From: Capitella teleta
Taxonomy: Eukaryota > Annelida > Polychaeta > Capitellidae
Length of the DNA stretch: 64,000 nucleotides
Assembly (NCBI GenBank): GCA_000328365.1
Contig: KB298688.1
Coordinates: forward strand, 434,657 to 498,656
Direction: 5' to 3'
Part shown: positions 49,394-63,304 of the stretch, piece after piece
Layout of the letters: every line of letters begins with the position of its first letter
Numbering within the stretch: position 1 is the stretch's first letter
The notes under the pieces: model-generated
Told to the model about the DNA's origin: nothing
Databases searched by the model: none
Seen by the model: only the letters and a program-made list of their open reading frames with translations
Program-made: the position numbers and the translations under genes

Positions 49394-52300
49394 TGAAAGT
49401 GAGAATTGATTGAGGATGAAATGAACCCAAACTGTCGATTTCATGGCCAATGCCATGGATACAATGGCTGGGGTGTTATCAGGTCGGTTGGATTTATGAT
49501 GCGCTTCATCGCTCTTGGGGAGTGCGAGGTCAGTATGCGAACGGTCAATGAGAGAGGGGCACTGGGGCCATGAAGGGAGAGCAACGATGGACAATGCAAA
49601 ATCGTTGGTGGGGAAAATGCTATTGAGCTGAAATGTACACTATAACGAGTGACATGTAAGTTTTGGGAGAAAATGCAGACTCGATTTATCGTTATGTTTC
49701 TGGCAGAAAATTAGCTACTTAAGCTAGGGATGGGAGACGGATAATGGACATAGGTGATGTAATGGACAACCTAGCAAACGTGTATTCCCGGAGAACAAAA
49801 ACTGGTGCATTTCGTGCCGATTTCACGTGTTAATCAGACCCAGAAGCACCGATTCCCCTCATAAACATTCCGTATCACCTGACAGACAAGCTGCACACCA
49901 TTTGCTTGGCCCTGGTGTTTATTTTGAAGAGCAGTGGTATGACCCCGTCCCTCTGTCGGCGTTTATTGACGTCACAGCAGGTCTCGTATGCTGAGATTCT
50001 TGAAGATTGATAAACAAGTTCATCTCGGACATATGTTGGAAGGAACTCAACGTGGTTAACACAGAGATCAAATAATGAGCGGCTCCCCAGAGAATTGGGC
50101 GCACTGGGTTGCCTCGGTATCCCGAGTCATTTTCCCATTTACATAATTTGTGGGTGAGATTCCTGTAGTGACAATAGTGTCTCAGTGGTACCAGTTATGG
50201 CCACCTGGGGGTCTCCTGGTCTCTCGCAGACGAATTCTCGCCTGCTACGCTGGATGCCACTTCGGAGAAACTCTTAACTATGCAGTTTCGGCTGCACGGT
50301 TTATATGAAGATTTAATTTGACAGTCTGAACGGTTGTTGAGAGAGTTGCATGTGGAACCGACATAGCCAAGTACCCACGTACAGTTAGAATGGCCAAATA
50401 TTGGGCTTCAATGTGTTGTGAATATTGTGTGATTGTGCAATCACAAATATGATTGCATCATCCGTGTGTGGCATCTTTGACTGCAGATAAGTATGTGCCA
50501 TTATTGGGACCCATGGATAAAGTAATTGTCTGACAGATTGACTGATTTCTTTCGAGGGCGTGGTTAATTCTGCTTTGTAAACACGGATATACAAAGAATG
50601 CCATCAATCAATAATGCAATGCTCGTAAATGCAATCATAGTAAGAATTACGATACACTCACTCAGGCGAACACAGATCTGTGATTTGGGCTCTGTATCAA
50701 CCGCATTAGCCATGACAATTCCTTTAGCTAATTTCTCCGGCTTCCTGCAGATTGCACTGATGCCCTAAAAGAGCCTTACCACACCCTATAGGGCAAATGT
50801 GAGGTCTGAGCCCCGCATGAGACAAGAGTTGATCGTATTAGTGATCCAGTTATATACAGTGTCATGCAACGCGTGGGAGATTGGATTAGATTCACAAGAA
50901 GCTGTTTGGCTCCTCCACATTTGGGTCTAATCTGTCCTGGTATATTATTGCGTATGTGGAAAATGTTCGCATTATCTTTGACCTTGTTCTGATATTATAC
51001 CTTCCATGCTCCTGTTTTCAATTTGTCTGGCTGATCAGGTTTTATGATTATATTTTTCGGGGTGTGTGTAGATGGGTGTGGTTGCCTGCAGCGTGTGGAG
51101 CATAGTTAGACATCCCTTCGTGGATAACACACAGAGTTCTCCCGTTTCACCCAAAGTGTCCAGTAACCCCCAAAATAGACAACGCCAGAGTGTGCTTTGC
51201 GTAAGAGAGCGAGCTTATTTAAATTCGACAAATCACCATATCACAGAAAAGGGCGACATTTTCACTTTGCCTCTTAAGCGTCTTCTTCTATGAGTCAATT
51301 TTGGGCCGCGTGTCCATTTCTTAGGAAAATGCCACTAAAAAGGTGACAATTTCGTCGCGTGTTGTCCATTACATTGCGGACGAAATGAACGATCTGTAAG
51401 ATTGCTGTTATAGTCTTAGTTGTTATGAAGCTAATATCACTCAAAATGTCATGAAATGAATAATTTGTGCGTGCAATGATAGACTGCTCACGAATCTCGA
51501 TGAACAGTATGTACCGATACCTTTACTCATATGCTTTGTTTCTCTTGATTAATAACAGAAAGCAACTTTGATGGACATGATGTTTGATTATAATTATTAA
51601 CGCAAGCGGGTCTTCGTGACTCATCAGAATCGTGATTTTTCAGCACGAATTCGTGACTGTGGGATGTCTGGAGTGGACCACGACATAAACCGGAGTAGAG
51701 TGACCACTGCCCTGCATTCAAAGGGTCAAGAAGTGCAGTTCAGAAGAGGATCAACTCTTCAATTTCAGAGCGGATTTTCCTCTAAGCGCCCGAGGACAAT
51801 AAGACAAAGAGCGATAAGAATTACAGAGGCGATTTCATGAATATATTTGACCCCTGGGCTTAATCACGTGATCCCTTCATGTCACGTGATCTCCAGCGCG
51901 TCATTTTTCAAAAAAGCGTAGAGCGAGTGGCATCCACGGTTTTGTGATGGATTCGCGTCAAGGGGAATAAGAAAGGATTGCGCGGGGACTTAGCTCCGTC
52001 TTCCCTTTGGAAGGCCATTCTCCGAAGAGGCCCCGATAGGAACAGTGAGACAGAAAGATAAATGTAAAGCAGTGAAATTGGGGGCTATGTTGGTCTTGTT
52101 GGTTAAGCACAGGAAAATTGAATTTCGAGTTTTGCTCGAAATCCACACTCAAAAGTACGATGGGAAAATGGGTTTGCTTTATCTTTACTCAACGCTGATT
52201 GGCAAGTGCAAAACTGCTTCTATTATATTGTCAAAGTTCTGCTTCCGCAGTAATGACGGGCGGATTACCGCCTCCAGAACATTCTTCCGCCCCGGGATAG

Positions 52301-54120
52301 AAAAAACTAGTACCACACCGTGCAGCGTTCATTTTGAGTTGAGTGATTGTCGTCCGATTCGGAAGTTTACATTTCCCAGTGCTGTTAGCTTGTTTCTTCT
52401 TCCTCTTCTACGTTTTATACTTGAGACGTCGCTACTCTGATCGATGGCTGCAGCGCATGACTTTTTCTTCATATCCCCCCCCCACACCGTCGCCATTTAC
52501 TGTACTAAGTTCTGCTAACCCTGTAGAAGGGTGCAAAACTCGTAGTAAGTTATATCTAAAGCTGATTACTATCAGTGCCAAGTACGAGATACTACCCGGC
52601 AATCGCGAGGCTAAGCGGATCAAAATATGTTTTAGTGAGACAATTTCATGGTTTCTCATCCTAAAATATGACATATTTATTTTGTGTTCTTCCGCACAGT
52701 GAAAAGGCATATACTTCCGGTTATTTACTGCCTGGATTCAACGATGCTGCGTAGAAACAGCTCCACTCTTTCCTCTGGTGTTATTTCCTCGGGAAGTCAA
52801 ACAAAAATGTTAATTAAGGTGAAATGATTAACCTTTAGGCTTCGCAGAAGAAGAAGTTGATGGTTGTTTAATGCGATTTAACCCTTCAATTGTTGAAACA
52901 TTGAAACCCTCTCTTCATATCCTGTTTAACAGTGTTTGGGGTGGGGGGGGGGGGGCTAATGTTACAACCTGCAAGGGATCAATGCTGTGTAAGTAACAGC
53001 CAATGATTCATGCACCAGTTTTCTGAGGCAATCATTATCTTATCCTGTAATCTTGAATAAATCTGTATTCACTGAATGTCCCTAAATGCTGGCTTCACTA
53101 TATCTGTAAATTCGTGTCAGATATTTTTTTTTTCGTTCTGAGTATTGTCCACGTGTTCAATAACGCTCATTACGAATTAATTTTAACTAAATAAAATAGT
53201 AAGGGTTGTGCATAAATTCGTACTTACTATAATATATCAAAACATAGATGATTTACAGGCAATGTTTCAGACGTGACTCATGACATTCATAGAAAGTGAT
53301 TGATTCGTTAAATTGTTGTTTAACGCACACGATCTTGAATCATACAAGGTAACAATAACTATGATTGCGGTATAATATACTGTCCTTTTTATTTTAATCT
53401 GAAGGACCTCACTCTATTTGAGCGTACGAGGTTTGTTTCAAAATTCCACAGCCGAAGATAAGTCCTCGAGCCCAACCCATAAACCCACAATTTAAATATG
53501 CAATTGAATTTATTGTGACATCTGTCTTGTTGGAACAACTTCCACACCAGTGACGTAATATGTCAAATGAGTCTGCGCCGAGTTCAATCATCTCTGTCCA
53601 CAACATTGCAACCGCGAGTATTATGGCAACAACGAAAAAGATGCAATAGTTTCTCAGTCAACTAAACATTTACTAATTTGTTCATGATTAGACCGATACC
53701 AATATGACGAATCGGCAATTTATGCAAAAATGTCATTAGTTTTGGTGCATTATTCTCATTAATACTTCGAAATACATGTTCATACCTTCTCCGATTTACG
53801 ATCCCAATGACATTGGGGTTGTTGGACAGTATTCAGGAACAAACCACCGATCAGTTTTTTTTTTTTTTTGCGTACTGTTTGAATCAGTAGTTTTTGAAGT
53901 AATTGCAATTGTTTGCAGTTTGAAACTTTTTTTTTCGTGTGCCTACACCCGCAGATGTGATTCGTCCTTCACCCCCTCCCCCCCAATGACAACCTCGATC
54001 GCAATATGCAATTAGGTAAACCGTGAAATCTGTCTAGGTGGTTCAGAGCAAGCTGCTGTGCAAAAGTACTCTCACAACGTAATAATGCAACAAGTAGAAT
54101 AAAATAAAAAGAAGAATATG
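49394..54120. other. intergenic between the two protocadherins, part 2
   Basis: No gene recognised. Contains the paired TCACGTGATC sites at 51,864-51,891 and a G-run near 52,940-52,955. Open frames (for example 52,045-52,440) lack recognisable domains. Confidence 0.5.
51864..51891. promoter_or_regulatory. paired TCACGTGATC E-box motifs
   Basis: Two exact copies, at 51,864-51,873 and 51,882-51,891, with starts 18 bp apart in the same orientation. A similar pairing occurs at 59,739-59,748 with TCACGTG at 59,753. Binding and function are inferred. Confidence 0.4.
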
Positions 54121-54655
54121 TTAATTACAACAAAGTTCTTCGAGAAACATAGTAAATTCACAAGTTGTCCAACCGTTATTAATTAATCCGTTGCAATCTC
54201 GCAAACGGATTAAATCTCTGATGACGCCACCAAGACTTTGCATGGCGTCATCTACAAAAAATAATTGCCACGTTCTTGCGGTAAAATTATACTCGGGGAT
54301 CCGAAACTTTGGTATCCCGAGCTTTGAACATAAACAAGAAACATTGAAACTAAAAACAGATAGGCTTCCTGATAAAACAGAGGAAAGACAGGAACGAGTA
54401 AATATATTAACGCTTTTAACAATGCCCTGTAAAAACTTAGCAAATCGGTTCGAAATTTGATTAATGAAAGAAACATCTTGACAGCTAATATGAATGAGAT
54501 CACAATGAGTCCGTCTTGGAAGATTAAAAAGGCGGCGTAAACACTTTCGCCAACATAAATGTATCTTCTCGATATTTGAGCTATTTAAATGCCACAACTG
54601 GCAACCGTATAAAGGCATACAATATATTTTTAAAAGACGATATTTGACCTCATGA
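54121..54655 (-). mobile_element. 3' fragment of a second LINE, reading frame uninterrupted
   Basis: On the minus strand the frame reads EVKYRLLKIYCMPLYGCQLW, then IHLCWRKCLRRLFNLPRRTH, then to a stop at 54,121. This is the end of the reverse transcriptase and connection region common to CR1/jockey-like non-LTR elements (Y-C-x-x-L-Y-G-C-x-L-W, then W-R-K-x-x-R-R and L-P-x-x-T-H). At least 165 codons are open with no lesion, unlike the decayed LINE at 7.4-8.5 kb. The start is 5'-truncated near 54,655, where homology fades into a stop. Clade assignment is from memory. Confidence 0.8.
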
Positions 54656-57600
54656 CCCTATGTCGTTCATACTTGTCAACTCGAATACAAGTATGATGAG
54701 GTGGCAAACAAATGTGATCGTGGTCACGTGATCCTTGCAACGAACCGAATTCAAGCCAAATTTAAGCTGTTTTGTTTCGAAACACTGTTTGGTTGTGAAG
54801 CTATGAGAGGCGAGAGGCTGTCATGCCCAACTTCAGGTCACAACAGAATGAGCAGCTGGACGCGCTTTTACCTAATTCATACTATCTTATTATGCTAATC
54901 GTAACCGAGTAATCTTATTGGAAATTATGGCGCAATATTTATACAAATTTACAATTAAGATGACGTCTCTGTAATATTTTGTCGTAATAATATGTTTAAA
55001 AACAATTCCTCTGCGTATATCAACCTTTGTTAATCCTGTTCTACCGTGGATTTATCCTGACATAAACACAATCTACGTTACACATAATGACTAGTATTAT
55101 TCAACATCTAAACTTTAATTTAGATACTGCTTCAGGTATGAGCAAAGGCTGAGATGCTTCCAACAATAGGTAATCTGCAGCTGAGAAATATTGTCCTACT
55201 CGTAGGCAGACTTCCTTGTGTTGCTTTGATTGTAACTTGGAGCATGCGCAAAAATGCGACAAAGTAAGGGAGAACAACCTCCTCAGGGGGGCGTATATCT
55301 TCTTTCCTCCGCACACAATAGCACCGAATACCCTATGAGGGTATACTCACCTCTAAATAGAACAGTTATAATTGGCATGTAGGAGGTAGCCAGGAATACA
55401 ACCGTCGCCTTGGGATGTCTGACTAGCAAATATGTACAGTGTGCACCGATTTTATCCAAGCTCACTCTCTCTCTCTCTCTATCGAAATAGAAGCAGGTAA
55501 GTTTATAGGTATACTGCAATGCATATATTCAAACATGGAACAAGACGTTATTAACCAGTAATTATTAATGGCAATGTACGATATATAATTATTGATCAGA
55601 CAGGTGCACATCATAATATTAAAAAACCGCAGGTTGAGGTATGTTCCAGTTTCTGGCCATCAATTATCATTCAAAATGACAGAAAATAGAGCAAACATTG
55701 ACCAGTGCAGATTCGTTTCTTGCTGAGTTTGATTGTTGATAGATTTGTTTTCTGTGGCTATCGGAGGAAGATCAGTTACATTATTGGCCTTGGATGCCAG
55801 CAAACTGTTTATCAAGCCTGCGTTCGTTCATGGCCTCAAATGCATCACTTGCGTGTGCTTTCAATAAAAAAATCCTTTTAAAAATGTAGACACAGAGTCA
55901 TGTTAGATAGTACGATGACACATTATCCAACTCGAATGACACAAACACTGCATTGTTTTGTGAGTTTTTGGTGTACATTCCCCTAAGCCGATTTAACCAA
56001 CTGCCTTTTGGGGTTCGCGATTCTTGCGAACCTTGTTGTTGGGCATTGCAGCTAAGCCAATAAGCACTTTTATTATATCACGTACTTGATCCCTGGAACT
56101 CATCGAGACAAAACGAAATAGCCGAAAGAGCAAATCCTAATCTCTTTTTCGTAGCATACAGGTGTAAAAAGATATACTCATAGACGCAAGAGGAATGCAC
56201 CGATCCATGAATGCCTAAATCCACGTAATTTGCTTAATCGCGTATGGACTGCAGTATGATTTCTAGATAGGGTTCAACTCTATACTCGTTAGTTTCATTC
56301 CGTTCGCGATCCGAAATTTATTTCCTTCGGCAGACAATCCATGATTCATGGTAAACATTAATTATTTCATTTACACTCTACTCCCTCATCAAAATGACAT
56401 TGAGAGCTGACGAAATGTGACTCTTACAACCTATCTACCCGAAAACTTTCGATTCACCCGTTTTGAAACGCGTTCCGTTTACATTCAAGTACTAGTATAA
56501 TAATCTGTTGGTTAATGATTATTAGTATATTCTCATAGTTACGATGCCCATTCATCACTGTAGTCACTAGTATTCCGTACTACATGTACGAGATAGAATC
56601 ATAACGCATTCAACGAAACACTGTGAATTGTCGAGATCATAACGCACAAGTTGGGCCTCGTTATTAATTTTGTTTTGCAAATGGAGTTATAATCGTTGGT
56701 ATACGATGCCATAATAATAGTCAAAATGCACAATCCCATGATGTTCCTTCCCTCCAAAGGTTCCCGTGTATAAGCTGCTGAGAAGACATTTTATTCAAAA
56801 TCAAATGAAGAAGAATAGCAGATTAAAATAGAGATTTATGAACGGAAAATTTGGCCCTATAATTATATTGCCACTATCAGCAATACAGTATGATCTAATT
56901 TGTCCCCTTGAAATAATTATATATGTGAATGAATGAAAGCTTCTTTAAATATACAGAAAGTGAAAACTGTATAACATGTGGTACGCTACTAATAAAAAAG
57001 TAGTCGAAGTCACCGAGCCACCGTAGATGGCAAAAAACCGAAAGACGGCTCATGAAATAATTAAAGTGGCAGCGTTCTGTTGATGATTTTGTGAATGAAT
57101 TTCAAAGGTTTAATCGAATGAGTTTGTAAATTGTGATGCAAACCAAGAAACCATATGAAGTCCGATTTGTCATGGATAAGGGTGCGTTATGAATCTCCTG
57201 CATTGTTGCAGGATACTAGCAGGCCGATCCCCTTTTCCAAAGACTCTCTCTTAATAGAGAGTCTTTGCCCTTTTCAGTCTTACACGGTCGCCGTCAATAT
57301 TAAGTGCGTTATGATCGTTGAGTCACACTGGCGTGGCGTTATGATTGCCGTGCATGCGCATGCGTTGGATTGTTGAACGAACAATAGCTTTGCTGGTGGA
57401 AATACGCCGCTAACAAAGCCTGTTCACACATTCCGTGTGCTCTCATGTTCATCTTACAGTGATAATTATCATCAGACATCATAAGAAATAACTAACGATT
57501 AACATATTTCATTTGGCACATAATTGTGAAAATGGCCACCTGATCAACAGTTTTCTAATTCACACATAATCATCATATCGATGAATAATGGCTACCGGAA

Positions 57601-60600
57601 ACTCAAAATGATGTAATGGAGATGTTTACTAGCAGAATAACAAATATATAACAACCAATCTTATGTAATCAAAAGCACATTGCTGGCAGAACACACGCGG
57701 TTATTATGCTCGGAATTACATAACTAATTCGAGTTGTTACAATGCATATACATGTAATTATGTGATGGCATCAAGCATAAGTAATAATTATAGCACTAAA
57801 GGCGAACTATTGTGGGAATATTTATACTTTTGTCGGATCGTAAGTCACAACATCAGTTGGTTTCTGTTTCAAATTATTTCACGAGTAGCACAATGAACCA
57901 ATGCACACCTTTAAACCCTGTATCTCATTACAGTTCATGGAATAACTTCATTCAACAGTTCATGTCTCGCAAAATAATATTGCGAACAGTTGGAATATTA
58001 AACATGATATCATTTTTGGCGATTCGAGTTATTTACATTTACAAACTTATGTGGCAAAATTTGAAAAATCCCCATGGTTTTATTCATTCCACTCAGAATA
58101 AAATTCACCAGAATGTAGGCCTACCATTGACATTGCAATTCGGCGAATTTGAAAATGCATGCGTTTTCACGACAAATGTTCATCATCATATTGTTACGAT
58201 AACGGATATTCCTTATTATAGACGAAACCCCATGAATGAAAAAGCGTTTATTTTCACTCAAAAGGCTAATACATATTGTGTAATGACAAAATTATAATAA
58301 CTACCATGTTAAATGATGGCCCAAAAATTCCGAAATTGATTTGCGAAACATGAACGTTGTGATATTTTGATGACTATTAATTGCTTGTGTCTATTTTTAT
58401 CGAGGCCATTAATTAATCGATTAGTAGAATTAACATTTAGTCCGAGACTCCATTCATCTGCAGGGAAACCTTTTATACATCCTAATATATATGTATCCCC
58501 CTTATACTCATGTGTCGACCCAGAGGGTGGCCAAGAGAAGTGTGTCAGGCATTGTCTGCTTATGTAAATGTTATCCAATGCCTGAGACAACCGACAATGC
58601 AGCTCATCCCTTCTTTAAATAAAGAAAATTCATTTTAAGAATAGAAGAGGAAACGAGAGAGGATCTTAACAGAAAGGTTCAAAGGTGACGCGAAGGGTTT
58701 ACCGGATTAGATTTTTCTTTTTTGAAATGTCACTCAAGGGCCATAAGAGTTCGCCAAACAGCTGTGCAAAGTGGTTTTAGTGCTGGGGTTGATGGGCGAT
58801 GAAGCAGAGACACTTATCCCTGCAACGCCACCTCTGTTATTGCTGTGAACAAGGGTCACGGGTGGAGATATACTGGTGGACCACCACCACAATGGGGCTG
58901 AAGAGGTCACCAAACACCTTCAACTGCTTTAACCACCTTCAATGTAATCTTCTCAGTGTATCTGGTTTGTGTTTGTTCACCACAATACATTACAGCTAGG
59001 TGCACGTATCTTGCTAGTCACTTAACTCACGAGCACACCCATTGGTCAGAGCAGAATGACCGAGCGACCCGAGACAGATTCTCCGCATTCCGACAAAATC
59101 GTCCCACAATTTCGGTGATTCTCAATCACACTAAACGTTGCACGCATGTTTTTTTATCATCCACAATAATTAAGGTCTGCTTCTCTTCATTCGCACACCT
59201 TCATCTCTTTGATCTGCCCTGTGGTGGACTACCTACCCTGGTTGGTGCCTGGAAATCCGATCTTGCACGCAAGTTCTGATTTCTCACATCTTGACAGCAT
59301 AATCACACGTCTTCTTTTCATTGGGAAAATGCTCGTTAAAAGCATTAGAGATGATGTCTTCTTTGAGCCGAAGCATGTCTGTGCTGATGTATACATACAT
59401 GTGTATACAGTGTGACCTCTTTGATGTATCTAATTAGTTACAGACTCAAAGTTATTGAATGTTGTGCTACGAGTTCTGCTCGTAGTACATGCGCTAGTAA
59501 TTAAAATAAGTGAATGGAAACAAAACAGAGTTTCAGTCTCTGCAAAGCTTAAATGAAATAATCGCTTAAGAGTACATACGGGATCAATTGAAAAATGCAT
59601 CTAAATGCATCGGCGTACTCTCCCAACGATAAATTTGGGCCACACATGAGATAATAGAAAACACCCCCGCCAACCAGAGCAAAAAGGCAGTTTTGGGTCA
59701 CAAATATTGAGCTCATCGCAATACAATTGTATGCATGGTCACGTGATCCGCGTCACGTGCCTCCTGTCGAGTTCTCACGACCGGTTAATCCGCCTCGTCT
59801 TCCTCTTTGCGTTTTAATCTTCTTTAAATTAACTTCATTCCAGCGATGAGAGAGGCCCCAACAGCCACAAAGAGAGGCCTACAGTGGCAATGCGATGAGG
59901 ACCATTGTCCTCTGCTTGTGGTCAGTTCACTGGTCAAGACTCAAAGATTGAAAGCTTTTGGCTTTGATGTGCTCAAGATGAAAGGATTGTGTAGTGGTCA
60001 GAGTCCTCTGTCAATTCACTCACGCGTCCCTCCTTGAACGACAAGAAAATGTTGCTATTTTATAAACACAGGTGTGCTTTTTGCCTTAAAGTACATGATG
60101 AATTACAATTACAAAGACCTGCTGAAACTCTTTCAAATTTTAACACCAACGTGGTTGATGTATGCCAAGGAGGTCTTGCATTGAATTATCTGCCAAAGTC
60201 TCATGGGATATCTTCGGATTAAAGGTTACAGGCAACAAACAAAAACTATTTCTCCCCACAGAAATAACTTCACAAGTGATTCCCCAGAGATGAGCGTGGA
60301 TGGGTATCACAACATGTGGTATATTTCAGCATTTGAAAAACTGTTTTAATAAATAAGAAATGGTTTTCACACCTGACACAAAGCCACGGGCTAATTTACA
60401 TAAAATTATAGAAAATGTTATGCATCGAGCAATGCGATACTTTGGCTCTTTGTGTTGCTTTTTACCATTGGAGTAATGTTTCACTTTCTCTGTGCTATCT
60501 GTCACATATGCGGACAGAAGTTCTTCTTTGCTGGGGTGGATAGTGAATGGCAATAGCCTGCAGCTACAGGTACCACTTATATCTTAATCGTCACAATTAG

Positions 60601-62009
60601 TTTTGTTAGCCAGAATCTTGGAAATCCCTTTATTTTCCCCTCGAGGCTACAGGTCCACTTGACACTCAATCTTACGGTGGAAATCTGATTCCCAGAAGTC
60701 ATAAACGTATTAAGTTACTCGCCGTATTCGAACTTATACTTGATGATATAATGCTTAGAAGTATATCCTAGACATACACAAAAAGTATTATAAGCTTGCA
60801 ACGTATATCTCAGATAGTGATATGGTATTATATTGTAATGAATAAATTGCAGCAAAGTTCCACTGTTGCTCATTGGACACTTGATGTGAGTGAAACCCAC
60901 TATTTCTCTGGGGATGGACATAAAAGAAGTTGGCTGCTAATTCGATATAAATTGACTTTCTTTCAAAGCCCAAGGAAACGCAGATGCGAGGGTGGCACAA
61001 TAGGCATCTTACAACACCTTATTTACTGACCACAATGGCTACCTGTGGAGTCCAAAGGGGCTGACCAGAGGGAGGTAGGGGTCATTAGTCGGCGGTCAAA
61101 CGTCCACCTTTGCAATGAAGAACTTTCACCCGCTGGCAAACGGTTGATGGACGCCGAGGGGAGCTTAGGTGAGGATGATGATTGAATTTTAATAGAAAGA
61201 AAGCATGGGCATTTTAAGAGATTAATGGTGGCTTAATTTGCTGTAAATTGAGGTCTGTTACACTCGGATACACTTAGGCAAAGACAGAAGTTTTTGTCAC
61301 CTGACCCATGCAGTGTACACTAATGACCAAACTGGGAACTGGGAGGTGAGTCTCATGCTTCACGGGACATGATGAACAAATTCAAATTTTGCAAAAAAAA
61401 TTGTCTGAGATAATTTTGTTTACCCACAATTCAAAGAAAATTTCGGTTATATAATGTTCTAAAGACGAGATACGGGTAGATTGGTGAAGTGTGACTGTGT
61501 GCGAAAGATATAAAATATACACCAAACCATTTTATGAATATAATAATTATAAATCATCTCTCAACTAGCGGCAGATTGCCTTTGGAGGCTGCTGTCTTAT
61601 TTATCATGATTTTAATGCCTCAATAAATACATCTCCGTTTCAATCTCCGGTAACCCTTTGAAAAGGTGGCATCATTTTAAAGAGTTGTCAACCAGCCTTT
61701 TTTTTCTTCTCTTTCTATATAGTAATATATTTTTCTTCTTCCTTTGCGTCTCTTTGATGCTGAGCCTCTTTTGTCAATTTCTCAACAGATGGTGTTTCCA
61801 TTGATGACTAACCATGCTTATCATAGCTTTGACGTAATTCAATGAAAAGATCTCTGAAATCTGAATGCCTATAGTCAATGAAATGACTAAATGGGCCTAC
61901 TTATTACTTATTACTTTCAACTAGTAAGATTCGCCCCCGTGCTCTATGGTTGAAAGAATCGATGGAATTATGTGGTCATGTCGAAGGGATTATTATCTTA
62001 TTATCATTT
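54656..62009. other. intergenic between the two protocadherins, part 3
   Basis: AT-rich, no gene recognised. Contains TCACGTGATC at 54,724 and 59,739, a (CT)n run at about 55,465-55,480, and a 12-bp hairpin at 57,238. A 161-codon frame at 57,812-58,297 has no recognisable domain. Confidence 0.5.
57238..57267. other. perfect 12-bp hairpin
   Basis: CAAAGACTCTCT (57,238-57,249) pairs with AGAGAGTCTTTG (57,256-57,267) around the loop CTTAAT. Pairing does not extend beyond 12 bp, so a miRNA precursor is unlikely. Role unknown. Confidence 0.6.
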
Positions 62010-62330
62010 GATAGATTAATTTAATTAATTTAAATTAATTAATTACGATTAATTTTGAATGTAATAAGCTGGAATGAGATAACGGGCGATGGTAATATAT
62101 GTAGTGTTTCACAGAATATATACTCGCAAAAATAAGCCGACTGCTTGTAATTCGATTGTTTTATAATTGTAAATAATAATAACAACAATTAACAATAATT
62201 AACAATATGAATAATTAATAAATAAATAACAATAATAAAAATAAATAACAATAATAATTAACAATAATAATAATTGTATTAAATACTAATAATTGTAATA
62301 AATTGTAAATAATATTTTTTGTAATTGTGC
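62010..62330. repeat. AT-rich low-complexity tract upstream of protocadherin 2
   Basis: TTAATTAA-type repeats (62,015-62,055) followed by (AATAAT/AACAAT)n sequence (62,160-62,330). Many TAAT cores make it a possible homeodomain-binding stretch, but it may be simple repeat drift. Confidence 0.8.
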
Positions 62331-62728
62331 ATTATGGAGTTGGTTTTCATTTAATTGCGCTATCTTTTCCAATGCTAGATTACATTTAGGGCAATAATTG
62401 AATTATATAACACACTAATTAATTTTGCATTGTAATAGTCTTGAATTGAAATATCTCAATTTCACTAACGACAGCTGCTAATTATTTTAATAGCCAAATT
62501 CAGTGGTGAAAAATGCATGCGTACAAGCAATCGGTAATCCTATAAAATAAAAGATACGTTTTAGGTGTGTGCAATACCGTAGTAATTAAGTGGCACTAGA
62601 ATCAACGAAACATCGTGCACTAAACAAATAACACAAGTACACTAATAAAACGAGATCAATAACCGAAGATCGCCATCAATATACAGAGAGGAGATAATCT
62701 ATTGATCTAGGCACTAATTAATTCACTG

Positions 62729-62895
62729 TGACGTCACTGAGGGGCCAAATAAGGAATGATCATTGACATAACTAATGACTACCAGCCTCAGCACGAAGGG
62801 CGGGTGTAGGCTGCTCTCTGATTGGCTGGCTGCTCACAGCGACGCCCGACCAACGCATCGGAGATAAAACCACGCATCTCCCGGAAAGGAAGCCA
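62729..62895 (+). promoter_or_regulatory. promoter of protocadherin 2: CRE, CArG/SRE, CCAAT, TATA-like
   Basis: TGACGTCA (full CRE) at 62,729-62,736 is followed 8 bases later by CCAAATAAGG, a consensus CArG/SRE box, at 62,745-62,754. An inverted CCAAT box (GATTGGCTGG, near 62,820-62,829) and GATAAAA (TATA-like, 62,863-62,869) follow, placing transcription start near 62,893. The CRE-plus-SRE pairing is known from activity-induced immediate-early genes such as c-fos. CREB and SRF regulation here is inference. Confidence 0.6.
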
Positions 62896-63004
62896 GCATT
62901 TTACACTTTCACCGAATCGGATGAAACACGCTCTTCACTCACTGCATATATGGATATGGTAGTGTGAGGCTGAGATTCTACCACAGTGTTCACCACTATA
63001 GTAG
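62895..63004 (+). other. non-coding first exon of protocadherin 2
   Basis: Starts about 30 bases after the TATA-like box and ends at donor TAGTAG|GTAAGA. A 260-nt intron (63,005-63,264) follows, ending in GCTTCACAG, and the coding exon starts at 63,265. Boundaries rest on splice consensus only. Confidence 0.5.
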
Positions 63005-63304
63005 GTAAGAATTATTGTACACATATTACTATCAATTAATTATAAAATATACGTACCTACATGAGTATGCTTCATTGTTTTAGATATTGATTAATCACCG
63101 AATCCTCTGAATCACTGAAAAATAATAACGATCCTTAGCTTATTTTATTATATGAGTATTAACAATAGCGGAACCTTAACATATCCTTCCGCATTCTTAG
63201 ATGTCACAGCTAGTAATTCTTCTTCTTTTATATCTTTTTATAAATTGCATGTTCAGCTTCACAGATTCACGAAACCAGCTGCACTCTCACAAGAGACGAG
63301 GAAG

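Noticed and set aside
57200-57300. miRNA precursor around the 12-bp hairpin
   Set aside because: Pairing stops at 12 bp; animal precursors need a longer, roughly 22-bp or longer, imperfect stem.
57812-58297. 161-codon plus-strand frame
   Set aside because: No recognisable domain, AT-driven composition, no splice or poly(A) context; probably chance.
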